Below are positions 8,316 through 17,833 of a DNA stretch of 64,000 nt, in pieces (within the stretch, counting starts at the first letter, position 1; the number at the start of each line of letters is the position of its first letter). The stretch is from the NCBI RefSeq assembly GCF_032925565.1, contig NZ_CP136708.1, forward strand, positions 4,402,001-4,466,000. The letters run 5' to 3'. The translations under genes and the position numbers were made by a program. This DNA comes from Alteromonas sp. CI.11.F.A3 (GTDB lineage Bacteria; Pseudomonadota; Gammaproteobacteria; Enterobacterales; Alteromonadaceae). The notes below the pieces were generated by a model. It did not search any database and was not told where the DNA came from. It saw nothing but the letters and a program-made list of their open reading frames with translations.

Positions 8316-9941
8316 TTAATCTACATTTCGAATGTAGTTAATGCTTGAAAAGGTAAGCAAGCTTTCAGTAATACCTTCACTGGCATAAAACGCTGCCCAG
8401 TCGTCTGAGTCATCTACGTCTTCCCTTGTTTCAGGATCTTGTGCTTGTAAGTAGTTACCGAATTTCAGGTAAGAATCTGTGCTGTCTTCAATGGTTCGCG
8501 AAAAAGACTCACCAAACGCTGAAACCGTCACATAACCATGGTCGTTAATAACTCTGAAATCGAAATTTTGACCGCTTACCATAGTGCCTAACAACTGCTT
8601 GTCTTCACCGGAACCGTCTTCTCGTGCCAGGCGCACGTACACATCAAAAATACCATTACGAGCTACGCTGTCACTTTCTACGCCAGCATTTGTTGGAGTG
8701 AACCCTCCTTCGCTGGTATCAGAAACGTATAACTTCATAATAGTGCCTGTGTCACTAGCATGATGCTGGGCAACAATAGCTTTTGAGCCATCGGACATTT
8801 CCACTTTTATGTTCGCTTGAAAGTCTTCAAACACGGCGGTCATTGCCACCCTTTTTTCTTGTTTTATTTTAAGCTCGTGACGCCAGCCGTTGCCGTTTGG
8901 CGTAACATGTTGCTCGCGTAAGGCATCAAACTCCATGGTGTCGCCAACACGTGGATCGGCACCCTCCATGTCCCAATCGCTCATATCAAAATTACCGGGA
9001 GTAGGGGTTGGTGTAGGCGTTGGATCAGGGGTGTTGTCAGTATCACCGCCGCAACCATAAATGTTGGTTTCAACAATGCTGTTCCACGTATTCGCTGAAT
9101 TCTCTAACCCAGTAATACGAACATAACGGGCATCAGAATCGGTCACATCATGGGTTTCATAACCTGAACTTGAACCGCTTGACGCGCCTGAAAGTAACAC
9201 GGCATTCCAGTTACTGTTATTGGTAGACGTATGTACGTTAAAAAATGAACTACGGGTATTACCCTTAAACCATTTAACTTGTAATGCTTTTACCGTAGCC
9301 ACTTCACCTAAATCGTAAGTAATCGTTTTGCCAGTGCCGTTGGACGACCAACGGGACTCATCAGTTAAGTCATTGTCGATGGTATTTAATGGCCCATGTC
9401 CATCGTTGGTGCCATTGTCGATTGCAGTACTAATGCTTAAGTTGTCATTCCCTGAACACGTGGAATTACCCGGCGGCGTTGTAGAGCCAGCACTTTCTAG
9501 CGTGAAGTTGTCGAATCGACCTTCGCCGCCATAATAATTTGCATAAATTTTAACCGAGGTTGCAGAGCCTGAATTAAAGCTTACCGATACAGGTTCAAAA
9601 TCGCTGCCACCACCGGTTCTGTTAAAGCGAGTGCCGTTTACATCGGCACCAACTTTACCAATACCTTTTACGTAGGCTTTCAAGGTGTAATCGGTATTAG
9701 CGGTAACATCAACATATTGCTCTACTTTGCCATTCGCACCGGAAATTTTAGCAGAGCTACTTCCTGCATAGGCGTTACCAGATACCGCGGAAGGGTCGGT
9801 ATCGGTCCAACCATCGAACCCACTTTCAAACCCTGGGTTATCGATGGCTACCGACGCCCCATATACAAATGACGTGCCTGCTAAAGTAAGCGCGGTACCT
9901 ACTACAAAAGAGAGTGATGTTTTTCGTGTCCTGATGTTCAT
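8316..9941 (-). CDS. Secreted polysaccharide lyase (alginate lyase PL7/PL18-like) with two carbohydrate-binding modules
   Basis: The chosen ATG at 9941 gives 541 residues with a classical signal peptide (ends near SFVYGAS) and an AGGAC ribosome site; a longer frame to 9977 adds only 12 residues. Domains in order: a CBM4/9-like jelly roll beginning NPGFESGFDGW (about 28-150), an F5/8-type C (CBM32-like) domain (about 165-295), a PTPTPTP linker, and a catalytic beta-jelly-roll (about 318-541). The last shows RHELK, a QHH triad and YLKFGNYLQAQDP, which match the RxELR, QxH and YFKxGxYxQ motifs of alginate-lyase-type enzymes. The exact PL family and substrate are unproven. A hybrid two-component sensor lies upstream and probably controls it. 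Confidence 0.82.
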   Translation of the reverse strand: MNIRTRKTSLSFVVGTALTLAGTSFVYGASVAIDNPGFESGFDGWTDTDPSAVSGNAYAGSSSAKISGANGKVEQYVDVTANTDYTLKAYVKGIGKVGADVNGTRFNRTGGGSDFEPVSVSFNSGSATSVKIYANYYGGEGRFDNFTLESAGSTTPPGNSTCSGNDNLSISTAIDNGTNDGHGPLNTIDNDLTDESRWSSNGTGKTITYDLGEVATVKALQVKWFKGNTRSSFFNVHTSTNNSNWNAVLLSGASSGSSSGYETHDVTDSDARYVRITGLENSANTWNSIVETNIYGCGGDTDNTPDPTPTPTPTPGNFDMSDWDMEGADPRVGDTMEFDALREQHVTPNGNGWRHELKIKQEKRVAMTAVFEDFQANIKVEMSDGSKAIVAQHHASDTGTIMKLYVSDTSEGGFTPTNAGVESDSVARNGIFDVYVRLAREDGSGEDKQLLGTMVSGQNFDFRVINDHGYVTVSAFGESFSRTIEDSTDSYLKFGNYLQAQDPETREDVDDSDDWAAFYASEGITESLLTFSSINYIRNVD

Positions 9942-10437
9942 GCAATTTGTCCTGTAATTAATGGTTTGGTAAACCAATTAAAGTAATCGCAACAAAATAA
10001 ATTGTGATTAAAAACGAAATTCATTTTTCGATACAGGCTAGAAATAAAGCTTACCAAAATGGTAATACCAATGATCCAACCCACATGTAAAATGATTGAC
10101 CAAAAAACTAATAAGATCAACACAAACCATTAACAAAATACTTACCAAAAAGTAAATTGATAGACTAAGGACTACTCAAAAGTGCAAAGACAACCAAACA
10201 AAATAAATATAAATCATAAAGATAATTGCAACCTTTAAATTAATGTTCGAAAAATAGAAATGAGAATTATTTATAATAATAATTAACAAACTGGGCATAG
10301 TGGAAACGTTTACAAGGCAAGAATCAGATAAAAAGAAATATAAATAACAACCAAAAACATTACCAATAAGTGCAAAATTGGTTAATAAAATTAATGTATG
10401 CGCTTTAATCTGACTTTTGTAGGAGGAATTTCGGTAA
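9942..10437 (-). promoter_or_regulatory. AT-rich lyase promoter region with repeated TTACCA/TGGTAA motifs
   Basis: No ORF is supported in these 496 bp. TTGGT-AA-ACCAA at 9966-9977, TTACCA-AAA-TGGTAA at 10051-10065 (overlapping TGGT-AAT-ACCA) and a widely spaced TTACCAAT...ATTGGTTAA pair at about 10360-10385 repeat one half-site. They resemble sites of GntR/UxuR-type regulators of uronate use, but could belong to the neighbouring hybrid sensor. Confidence 0.45.
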
Positions 10438-11079
10438 TTAGACCTGATGTTCTGAACTATGAGGTTCTACTAATGTGCTGGAGTACTGTTTAGGTGGTAT
10501 ACCCATGATGCGTTTGAATGTGGTCGAAAAATAGGACGGTCCAGCAAAGCCTACGCTTGTAGCTACCGAAATAACGGAGGCACCATTGGCTAGTAGCGCT
10601 TTGGATTTGTCTATTCTGAATCGCGAGAGAAACTCGCTGAAGTTGTAGTCAAATAGCTCTGAAAGCTTTCGGTTTAAACTTCTGGGGCTTATTAGCAATA
10701 AATCAGCAGCTTTATCTCTGGTGAAATATTCATCTTGATAATTTTTTTCTAAAACAGAGATAAAGTTAAGGTAAAAAGCCATATCTTTTTCTGACAAAAG
10801 CTCTGGCAATAAAATACAACTGTCTTCGCTTTTATTCATGTCTGACGACGAGAGATTGTTTGATGGGGCTCGTTTTAATGCTACAAGATGCCTTACTCTG
10901 AGCATTAATTCTTCATCAGCGATAGGCTTAGTGAGCAAACAGTCTACATTCGCCTGTAAGGCTCTTTCTTTTGATTCATCATCTACTTTTGCCGTTAAAA
11001 CAATAATGGGTAAATAATTTAAAGCATCAGTATCACGCAATTTTTCCACAAAGTTCAGCCCACCCATAACCGGCATCAT
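10438..11079 (-). CDS. C-terminal part of frameshifted hybrid two-component regulator: receiver remainder plus AraC HTH
   Basis: The frame begins MMPVMGGLNFVEKL, which is the receiver segment expected directly after the phospho-acceptor aspartate. It carries the conserved Thr (VLTAK) and Lys (LTKPIAD) of a receiver. A C-terminal AraC-type DNA-binding domain follows (DKAADLLLISPRSLNRKLSELF ... VATSVGFAGPSYFSTTFKRIMGIPPKQY). As it stands this is not a natural start: it is the continuation of the upstream 1095-residue frame after a single extra base at 11083/11084. If expressed alone it would be a receiver-less DNA-binding fragment. Confidence 0.85.
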   Translation of the reverse strand: MMPVMGGLNFVEKLRDTDALNYLPIIVLTAKVDDESKERALQANVDCLLTKPIADEELMLRVRHLVALKRAPSNNLSSSDMNKSEDSCILLPELLSEKDMAFYLNFISVLEKNYQDEYFTRDKAADLLLISPRSLNRKLSELFDYNFSEFLSRFRIDKSKALLANGASVISVATSVGFAGPSYFSTTFKRIMGIPPKQYSSTLVEPHSSEHQV

Positions 11080-14000
11080 AAGAATCGGTTATGACTAGGT
11101 TAACTTTGTGAGTCTGTAGAATATCTAGAGCCTGCTTTCCGTCTCTAGCCACAAGGCATTTGTAGGTCGAAGAGAATAACTTAAAAAGGTGATTACGAAG
11201 TTGACGGCTATCATCCACTAACAAGATAGCTGGCTTGTCTTCCCAATTACTATCAGTACTCTCATCTAAGTTTTGACTATTTAAAAGCTGTATATCATCT
11301 ATGGGGAAAGTCGCTATAAACTTGGTACCTTTGCCTAGCGCACTGTCGACAGATATTTCGCCCTGATTCATAGCCACCAACTCTTTAACTAAAGACAAAC
11401 CAATTCCCTCGCCTGTGGCTTCTGGAGATGGATCTATCCTTTTGTAACGCTTAAAAATTTCTTGGTGGTTAGACTCATCGATGCCTTTCCCATTATCCCG
11501 AACGCTAAGTGTTAGATTATCTTCGTCAAAAACGGCTGAAAATTTAATTATTCCATTGTTTTCGGTAAATTTAACAGCGTTAGTAATGAGGTTCCCAATA
11601 ATCGACTCTAAGCTACCTTTTAAAAGTGAAATAGTGCCTGTGCCTCGTGTACTTACATCGAGTACTTGGCGCTTTGTTTTCACTAATGAGTCTAAACTTG
11701 AAGCTATAATTTTAATATCATCTACAGAGTACAACCTAAAGTTTTCTAGCGTTGAAGTACCCAGTTTGTCTACCGTATTCACTTGATCTAATAAGTTTTC
11801 CATTCTTTGAACATTGTGGACTAACGCCGTGATATTGAGCTTTTCTTTCTCTGAATCACTTTTCTTCGAATCACCTAACTCGCTCATAATGAGTTGCAGT
11901 GGCGTGCGAAGCTCGTGCGAGACATTACTGAAAAGCCGAATTTTGTTTTGTGCTAATGCTTCTATTTTATTCTTATGCTCAGCACCGTACCTACCTAATA
12001 CCTTCTGTACCAGTGAAGTGTTAATAACCATAGAGGCCACTAGTTTTAGATAGCCTTTTCGATATAAATAAACACACATAATCATAAGGATGGCATATAG
12101 AAAGTAGGCGTAGTGACTTAAGTAGAACGGTGGATTTATTTTGAAATGCAGAGAATTGATGGGGTATTCTAGGTTGCTATAGGGTGACTGTACCCGAGCT
12201 TGCAATTCAAAACTGCCATAGCCAATATCAGAAATAGCCAAATTCATACTTGATGCGTTATGAGTTTGCCAATCTTCAATATACCCGAGTATTCTAAATT
12301 CTAGTTTATGCTTGTAGCTTTCCACGTAACTATTTGATGCGACACTGAAATCAAGTGTCTGATAGCTGCTATCAATAGTAAATTCAGAGTTCGAAAAAAT
12401 AGGATATAAGGAGTCTACTTCACCCTCTTCATTGAACCATTCGGCTTTGAGGAAAGATATTTGAGGTGCAACATTTGCATCACTCAAACTTTTGATAATT
12501 GCTTTCTCATTGATGCTATAAGCAAATCTATCCCCCTCGATAATGATAGTATCATTTAGCTCGTGAATTCCTCCGAAATCAAAGTCGACATCCCAAATAC
12601 CATTGTCGCTATCTAATTGATACAAATTGTCGTCACTCGTACTATAAAGAAAGAGCCCAATATTTGTAGTAAACCAGAAATTTCCATTGCTACTTAAAAG
12701 CCCCGCTCGAACAAATCTAATATCGGAATTATTTAGTAATTTACTTTTTGAAATGTCACCAGTAGTACTATCAATTTCATTGAGTCCACTGCCAGAGGAG
12801 CACACCAAATAAGTATTATTAAATTCTATGATGCAAGTGATTCTGCTCCATCCTGTCTCTGAGGGAGGCAAAACCTTCCAATTAAACTTAGACAGCTGAA
12901 TGTGTATGGAACTGTCCGCGTCGAATCCCATTAGCTCGCCAGAAGATAAGACAATAGAACTTTTTAGAAATGGGGGCGCATCAAATTCATCTAAAATTGA
13001 GGTTAAATCAGCTAGGTAATATTTCCATCCATCATCTGTGAGGGCATAAGCATAGTATTTATCGTCACTTAAATTAATAATGTGATTGTGCGGGTTTGAG
13101 CAAAAACTTATTTCCCCTCTCTCTTTCAAATAAATTTCTTCAAATTTAACTTCGTAACTATCTAGACATTTCGCGGCTTTAAAAGTGTGGGGACTTAAGG
13201 AGCCATTTTGGGTTTTCAACAAATAGCTATTACTAGCATCTTTTATATACCCAACTCCCTCTGTCGTTATACCTGTTGATCTAATATTCTTTTGATAGAT
13301 AACTTCATTTAAACTTAGATAGTTAACTGCCTTTTGAGAATCTGAAAACGCAATCACCCCTAATTGTGTTGATGCTAGAATCAACTCTCCGTTTCTTAGT
13401 TTATTGATTGCTACTATCGAGTGTATTGCATCTGATGTGATAATTGGATTCATCCAATTAATCGCCGTAATAGTATTTCCAATAACTTTGTATAGCCCGC
13501 CTGCAGCAATCCAGATATTTTCATCGTCAGCGATAAAAATTTTACTCAGTGGCTTTCTTATTGTTAAAGCCGAATCAAAAGGATAAAAATTCTTCGTGTT
13601 TTTTTGCTCATCTATTATGTAGATACCTTCAGGCCCACCAAGATATTGCTTGAAACCAGAATAAGAAATAGCAGTCAACTTTGATAATTTGGGATAATCT
13701 TTTGTTAAAGGGTTTAGCTTCACACTCTGACCAGCTAGATCTATCTCGATATGATAAGCTTCCGAAATCGCGTGTACTTTAGTTTGATTGTCAGAAACTA
13801 ATGAATAGGCACCAGCTAAAGATTTAGATGAAATTTCATCTGCCCAATGTTGTATTTCCCTCGTCGTTCTATCAACAACATATATACCGTTGATTAATGA
13901 AAACACTAAATAGTCAGATGTTATGGCTAAATTCCAAACACTTTTTAGATCTGAGGAATGAGAAACAAACTGTTCTGAAACTCCTGTTTCTAGATTGTAT

Positions 14001-14320
14001 TTGAAAACACCAACCCCAAATTCACTTACCCAAAGATAGCCTTTCTCATAAGCCACATCAGAAATTATGCCCGTCTTTGAACTAGACTGGTTATAACTAA
14101 CTTTTTGGGATACTTGTCCAACAATCTGAAAAACGCCATTTTCTGCAGCAAGGAATATAGCTTCATCAACAACCTCTATATCCCATATTACACCTGCAGG
14201 GGTTCCCGCAAATACACTACGTCCGTGGAAGCTTTCGCTTCCCCCTGATGCAAAAGCATCAATACTTAGCAACGAAAAAACAACAATTGAGCCAAAAAAC
14301 GAGCTCTTGACCCATTTCAT
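11033..14320 (-). CDS. Hybrid two-component sensor (beta-propeller, Y_Y_Y, histidine kinase, broken receiver), HTCS type
   Basis: 1095 residues. A signal peptide is followed by a large periplasmic beta-propeller sensor (two-component-regulator propeller repeats, about 30-630), a Y_Y_Y domain (about 640-735), one membrane helix (about 747), a HisKA domain with the H-box SNVSHELRTPL (His about 800), and HATPase motifs (NLITNAVKFTENN, DNGKGID, GEGIGLSLVKEL). A receiver then begins (ILLVDDSRQLR) and reads as far as NLVITD before leaving frame. The last residues (SYDAGYGWAELCGKIA) are out-of-frame sequence. Such sensors bind polysaccharide fragments and switch on the adjacent lyase genes; this one is next to an alginate-lyase-like gene. 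One base removed would give an intact 1293-residue protein. Confidence 0.9.
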   Translation of the reverse strand: MKWVKSSFFGSIVVFSLLSIDAFASGGSESFHGRSVFAGTPAGVIWDIEVVDEAIFLAAENGVFQIVGQVSQKVSYNQSSSKTGIISDVAYEKGYLWVSEFGVGVFKYNLETGVSEQFVSHSSDLKSVWNLAITSDYLVFSLINGIYVVDRTTREIQHWADEISSKSLAGAYSLVSDNQTKVHAISEAYHIEIDLAGQSVKLNPLTKDYPKLSKLTAISYSGFKQYLGGPEGIYIIDEQKNTKNFYPFDSALTIRKPLSKIFIADDENIWIAAGGLYKVIGNTITAINWMNPIITSDAIHSIVAINKLRNGELILASTQLGVIAFSDSQKAVNYLSLNEVIYQKNIRSTGITTEGVGYIKDASNSYLLKTQNGSLSPHTFKAAKCLDSYEVKFEEIYLKERGEISFCSNPHNHIINLSDDKYYAYALTDDGWKYYLADLTSILDEFDAPPFLKSSIVLSSGELMGFDADSSIHIQLSKFNWKVLPPSETGWSRITCIIEFNNTYLVCSSGSGLNEIDSTTGDISKSKLLNNSDIRFVRAGLLSSNGNFWFTTNIGLFLYSTSDDNLYQLDSDNGIWDVDFDFGGIHELNDTIIIEGDRFAYSINEKAIIKSLSDANVAPQISFLKAEWFNEEGEVDSLYPIFSNSEFTIDSSYQTLDFSVASNSYVESYKHKLEFRILGYIEDWQTHNASSMNLAISDIGYGSFELQARVQSPYSNLEYPINSLHFKINPPFYLSHYAYFLYAILMIMCVYLYRKGYLKLVASMVINTSLVQKVLGRYGAEHKNKIEALAQNKIRLFSNVSHELRTPLQLIMSELGDSKKSDSEKEKLNITALVHNVQRMENLLDQVNTVDKLGTSTLENFRLYSVDDIKIIASSLDSLVKTKRQVLDVSTRGTGTISLLKGSLESIIGNLITNAVKFTENNGIIKFSAVFDEDNLTLSVRDNGKGIDESNHQEIFKRYKRIDPSPEATGEGIGLSLVKELVAMNQGEISVDSALGKGTKFIATFPIDDIQLLNSQNLDESTDSNWEDKPAILLVDDSRQLRNHLFKLFSSTYKCLVARDGKQALDILQTHKVNLVITDSYDAGYGWAELCGKIA
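11083..11084 (-). other. Frameshift site in the receiver domain
   Basis: On the minus strand GAT-T-CTT-ATG-ATG-CCG carries one surplus T after the aspartate codon. Removing it restores the canonical D-L-MMP-V-M-GG receiver sequence and fuses the two frames. No known slippery heptamer is visible, so mutation or sequencing error is likelier than programmed shifting. Confidence 0.85.
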
Positions 14321-14425
14321 TTATATGTCCCTATATTCATATTCAATGTTCGTAGTTATTTATTATTCTCTAATTGCTGAACTAGCAACACCGATTAAAA
14401 TTAATACTACAAGAGTGATAACACT

Positions 14426-14620
14426 ATGAATATCGAACAAAAAACAAACATTCAAGGGCTGAACGAGCAAGATTATACTAATGTCTATGGTGGAATGAGT
14501 TCTTTTGCGGTTTTTCCAAAGCCGGGTTATAAAATTGAGCCAGAAAATCCAACTCCACCGGGCATTGGTCTAGACTCACTACACCAACAACCACTGCATA
14601 CCGGCATTTTCGGCAGCTAA
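14426..14620 (+). CDS. 64-residue peptide with double-glycine-like leader
   Basis: I do not recognise the family. The first 23 residues (LNEQDYTNVYGG, then MSS) look like a double-glycine leader of the kind cut by peptidase-containing ABC exporters, and the remainder is Pro/Gly-rich (PKPGYKIEPENPTPPG). AAGAGTGAT upstream could be a ribosome site. It is divergent from the hybrid sensor by 105 bp, and its last 42 bases overlap the end of the opposing HAD gene. No exporter or maturation enzyme is visible nearby, so a bacteriocin-type role is only a suggestion; it could also be a chance ORF. Confidence 0.45.
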   Translation: MNIEQKTNIQGLNEQDYTNVYGGMSSFAVFPKPGYKIEPENPTPPGIGLDSLHQQPLHTGIFGS

Positions 14621-15082
14621 TTGGTCGTAAATAAAGTCACCCACATACAGGCAGTCTTCGGGTTGTAGCTGCCAGTGTTGGGCTATATGTAGCAGTGCTG
14701 TGGGGTCTGGCTTAGCGGGAGCATCTTCTCGGGTAAGTACAAACTCTATGGGAATGCGGTTATTAACTATTTTAATAGCGGTGGCCTCTCGGCAATTGCG
14801 GGTTACAATGGCGATGGGTAAATTGTTTGCAAGTACCTTATCTACCATTTGCTTACCAAGGGGTAGCCATTTTGCGTTTTGGGCATCAACTAATTCATGT
14901 TGCAATATGGCGTAGTTGGCTTTCGCTTTATCTTGTTCGCACGGCATATTGTCGATAAACGTAAGAATGTCTTCGTCTTGTGGGCAGCCTATGTCTGCTC
15001 TCATTTGCGTGAAGTTAAGGCTAGACTCAACCAAGGTGCCATCTAAATCAAAAATAACACCTTTAATACCGCTTAAATCCAT
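14579..15082 (-). CDS. HAD-superfamily hydrolase, possibly C-terminally truncated
   Basis: A 167-residue phosphoglycolate-phosphatase-like HAD protein. Motif I is FDLDGTLVES (Asp nucleophile), motif II is IVTRN, motif III Lys is in APAKPDP and motif IV is YVGDFIYD. It stops at GMQWLLV, right after motif IV, about 20-40 residues short of common relatives, and this end overlaps the small peptide gene. The stop may have been created when the sensor/lyase segment joined here. The catalytic core looks complete, so some activity is possible. The phosphate substrate is unknown. Confidence 0.85.
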   Translation of the reverse strand: MDLSGIKGVIFDLDGTLVESSLNFTQMRADIGCPQDEDILTFIDNMPCEQDKAKANYAILQHELVDAQNAKWLPLGKQMVDKVLANNLPIAIVTRNCREATAIKIVNNRIPIEFVLTREDAPAKPDPTALLHIAQHWQLQPEDCLYVGDFIYDQLAAENAGMQWLLV

Positions 15083-15291
15083 TCTTTGTACTCTTTAATT
15101 GCGTTTACGATTAGGCAGAACTGCTTCTCTATTTCATTCACATTGCCAGAAAGTGGGCTGTGTTTCCGTTAACTTTTAGTTAGTTGACCTATTTTCTGAA
15201 CTCAAATTCCTTAATATCTACTAACATACGCATTCACTTTCATTTAGCATAGCCGCTCTTTTTTTATGCTTCACATTTTTATAGGTTACTA

Positions 15292-16170
15292 ATGGGTGTA
15301 TTCGCAGCACTAGGTACGGCACTTTGTTGGGCAATAGCCGCCCGTTTGTTTCGCGGCACTGGCAACGCATTCTCCCCCCTTACCATGAATTTTTGGAAGG
15401 GCCTTATCTCTATTGCTATTTTGGCTGTCGTTATTGCGGTAGTGCAGCCAAACGCTTATGAAACCAATGCCGTACTTTGGCTACTACTAAGTGGTTTTAT
15501 TGGCATTGGCATAGGCGACACTTGCTTTTTTAAGGCACTAAAATCGATAGGCGATAGCCAAGCGGTATTAGTAGCCGAAACCTTAGCGCCTTTATTTACT
15601 GCGCTTTTTGCCATGGCGTTTATTGGTGAATGGATAACTTGGCAACAGTGGGTAGGTATTGCGATCGTGTTATTGTCGGTCGACATGGTAATAAAGGCTC
15701 GTAAACGAAATACCACACATGTATTCGCTACTTCAGGCTATATGTATGGCGTTGGGGCTGCTTTATGCCAAGCCGTAGGTGCGGTTGTTAGCCGCGACAT
15801 TTTAGGCAGTGGTGATATAGATGCCGCCAGTGCTGCCTTCTTGCGCTTGGTGGGGGGAATGTTGTTTGTAGTGCCGTTAATAGTGATCACCCGTACAAAA
15901 TGGTTACCGGTATTAGCAACCAATCAACGGGTGTGGCCTGCCTTTGTACTTGCCACCTTATTGGGCACTACCGCCGCTATTTACCTTCAAATGTTTGCCT
16001 TTGCCTATGCCAAAGCTGCTGTGGTGCAAACCCTTATCGCCACCAGTGCATTGATGTCGTTGGGTGTTGCATGGGTAATGGGCGAAAAAGCCACTAAGGC
16101 TACACTATTATGGTCGGTTATTGCGTTGGTGGGCGTGGGTATTTTGGTAAGCTTCGGTACGCCGTTATAG
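15292..16170 (+). CDS. EamA-family drug/metabolite transporter (DMT superfamily)
   Basis: A 292-residue inner-membrane protein with ten predicted helices in two EamA repeats. The first starts MGVFAALGTALCWAIAARLFR; the second starts near residue 145 (GYMYGVGAALCQAVGAVVSRDIL). Conserved patterns include GIGIGDTCFFKALKSIG and LAETLAPLFTALFA-like VAETLAPLFTA. Members export amino acids or other metabolites, and the substrate here is unknown. It is transcribed alone, divergent from the HAD gene across 209 bp. Confidence 0.88.
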   Translation: MGVFAALGTALCWAIAARLFRGTGNAFSPLTMNFWKGLISIAILAVVIAVVQPNAYETNAVLWLLLSGFIGIGIGDTCFFKALKSIGDSQAVLVAETLAPLFTALFAMAFIGEWITWQQWVGIAIVLLSVDMVIKARKRNTTHVFATSGYMYGVGAALCQAVGAVVSRDILGSGDIDAASAAFLRLVGGMLFVVPLIVITRTKWLPVLATNQRVWPAFVLATLLGTTAAIYLQMFAFAYAKAAVVQTLIATSALMSLGVAWVMGEKATKATLLWSVIALVGVGILVSFGTPL

Positions 16171-16320
16171 TATAAAAAGGCGTTTTGGCATTCAGTATAT
16201 AGCTAATGCTTTTGGAATCAGCGCTAAATGCAGACTGTGCCTAGCGCCGCTAACCCTGTTTTGTATCTTTTAATTTACCAATCAAAGATAAAGGTATTAG
16301 CGGAACTAGCGGCTTCTCGT

Positions 16321-17832
16321 TTAGCCTTGCATAGTTTTAAAGCGAGTATAAACGCCGTTAGTCCAACCAAACCCTAACTGAACTTCGTACTCTCCGCCGC
16401 TTGCCGTTTTGTCAGGCTCGCACACATTATACTTTTCTAGCATTACGCCAGTTCGCGCAAAATGATCGTCAACGGTTTGCGTAAAGCGATTAATAATGTC
16501 GCTCGCCTCATCGGTAAAACCATAATTAAGTAGCCCTTTCACCGCAAACCATTGCAAAGGTGCCCACCCATTGGGAGCATCCCATTGCTGCGTGGTAGTA
16601 TTGGCTGTGGTAACTATTCCGCCACAGGCTAGCAAGTCTGTTTGAAGGGCGTTTTTCACGCCAACCGCCTGTGCATCGGTAGCAAGCTCTACGAACAAAG
16701 GTACGCTTACTGCGGCTGAAAGTATGCTAGTTTGCGTTGCAGTAGGATAGTGATAATCATAAAAGCAGGCTTTATCTTCATTCCACAAGTAGGTGTTTAT
16801 TGCCTGCTTTCGATTAGTACAGGCATCACGGTATTTGCTTGCGCTTGCTTCAGTACTAACTCGTGCTAACGTATTTTCAACAAAATACAGTAGCGCGTTC
16901 AAATCAACAGGCACTATTTCAGTAGTGCGAATGCTAGACAGTGCGTTTTTATCGGCAAGCCAACGGGAACTGAAATCCCAACCAGATTCACAGGCCGCTC
17001 TTATGTGGCGATAAAACTCTACTGATTTCGCACCTACCAATTCTGCCGTTTCAATATCTTCTCTGTACGACTCTGGACGTGGCGAAGCTTCGCTATCGTA
17101 ATATCGGTTGAGTAATGCGCCATTGGGCATGCGTACTAGGTGCTCACTTGCCTGCTTAGCGTCTTGCGTGTCGCTTATGCTTTGCGCACCACTCATCCAA
17201 AAAGCATATTCTTTTTCGATGCCTGCTATAGCCCTTTGACGCTGTGTTTCACTTAACTTTTCCTCTACTAACGAGAACATAAGTGCCAGTACAGGTGGCT
17301 GACTGCGAGTGTAATAATAGGCGCGATTCCCATTCGGAATACAGCCCACTTCATCTAATATGTCTAAGAAGTTTTCCAACATGTTAATTACCATGTCAGC
17401 TTTTCCAGAATCAATTAACCCTAATGCGGTAAAGTAACTATCCCAGTAATAAATTTCGCGAAATCTTCCGCCAGGTACAATGTATGGGCGTGATAGGCTA
17501 ATTAAGCTATCTACATTATTTGCATCTGGTGTACGGGTAAGCACATCCCACATATGTCGCACATACTCTGGTACAGAATTAAAAGCTACACCTGCACTAC
17601 TTGCCACCATGTCCGGCATTTTGAAATAAGTTTCAACGAAGCGCGACAAACTAAAGCCTTCGTTATTTCTCTGCTGCTCGTATTGGCTTATCACGTTCTG
17701 CCAACCACCTAATACAATGGCATCGGCAAAAGTTTTGCTATCTTCAAATAAAGCCGCGTTTTGTACATCTTTAAACAAATTGCTTTTAAAGAATGGCAAG
17801 CAGTTCCGCCAGCCACTTGTTGTTAATGCCAT
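16321..17832 (-). CDS. treF: Trehalase, GH37 (cytoplasmic)
   Basis: A 503-residue alpha,alpha-trehalase that splits trehalose into two glucose molecules. Both trehalase signatures are present: PGGRFREIYYWDSYF (about residue 120) and QWDAPNGWAPLQW (about residue 415); GGEYEVQLGFGWTNG near the C-terminus is also typical. No signal peptide is visible, so it acts in the cytoplasm, like E. coli TreF. Its start is one base past the stop of the upstream MFS gene, giving a tight MFS-trehalase operon. The neighbouring LacI regulator and TonB receptor complete a trehalose-use regulon. Confidence 0.95.
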   Translation of the reverse strand: MALTTSGWRNCLPFFKSNLFKDVQNAALFEDSKTFADAIVLGGWQNVISQYEQQRNNEGFSLSRFVETYFKMPDMVASSAGVAFNSVPEYVRHMWDVLTRTPDANNVDSLISLSRPYIVPGGRFREIYYWDSYFTALGLIDSGKADMVINMLENFLDILDEVGCIPNGNRAYYYTRSQPPVLALMFSLVEEKLSETQRQRAIAGIEKEYAFWMSGAQSISDTQDAKQASEHLVRMPNGALLNRYYDSEASPRPESYREDIETAELVGAKSVEFYRHIRAACESGWDFSSRWLADKNALSSIRTTEIVPVDLNALLYFVENTLARVSTEASASKYRDACTNRKQAINTYLWNEDKACFYDYHYPTATQTSILSAAVSVPLFVELATDAQAVGVKNALQTDLLACGGIVTTANTTTQQWDAPNGWAPLQWFAVKGLLNYGFTDEASDIINRFTQTVDDHFARTGVMLEKYNVCEPDKTASGGEYEVQLGFGWTNGVYTRFKTMQG

Positions 17833-17833
17833 A

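Noticed and set aside
11077..11090. Programmed frameshift in the hybrid sensor
   Set aside because: No slippery heptamer, no downstream stem and no internal Shine-Dalgarno pattern is visible; a mutation or read error is simpler.
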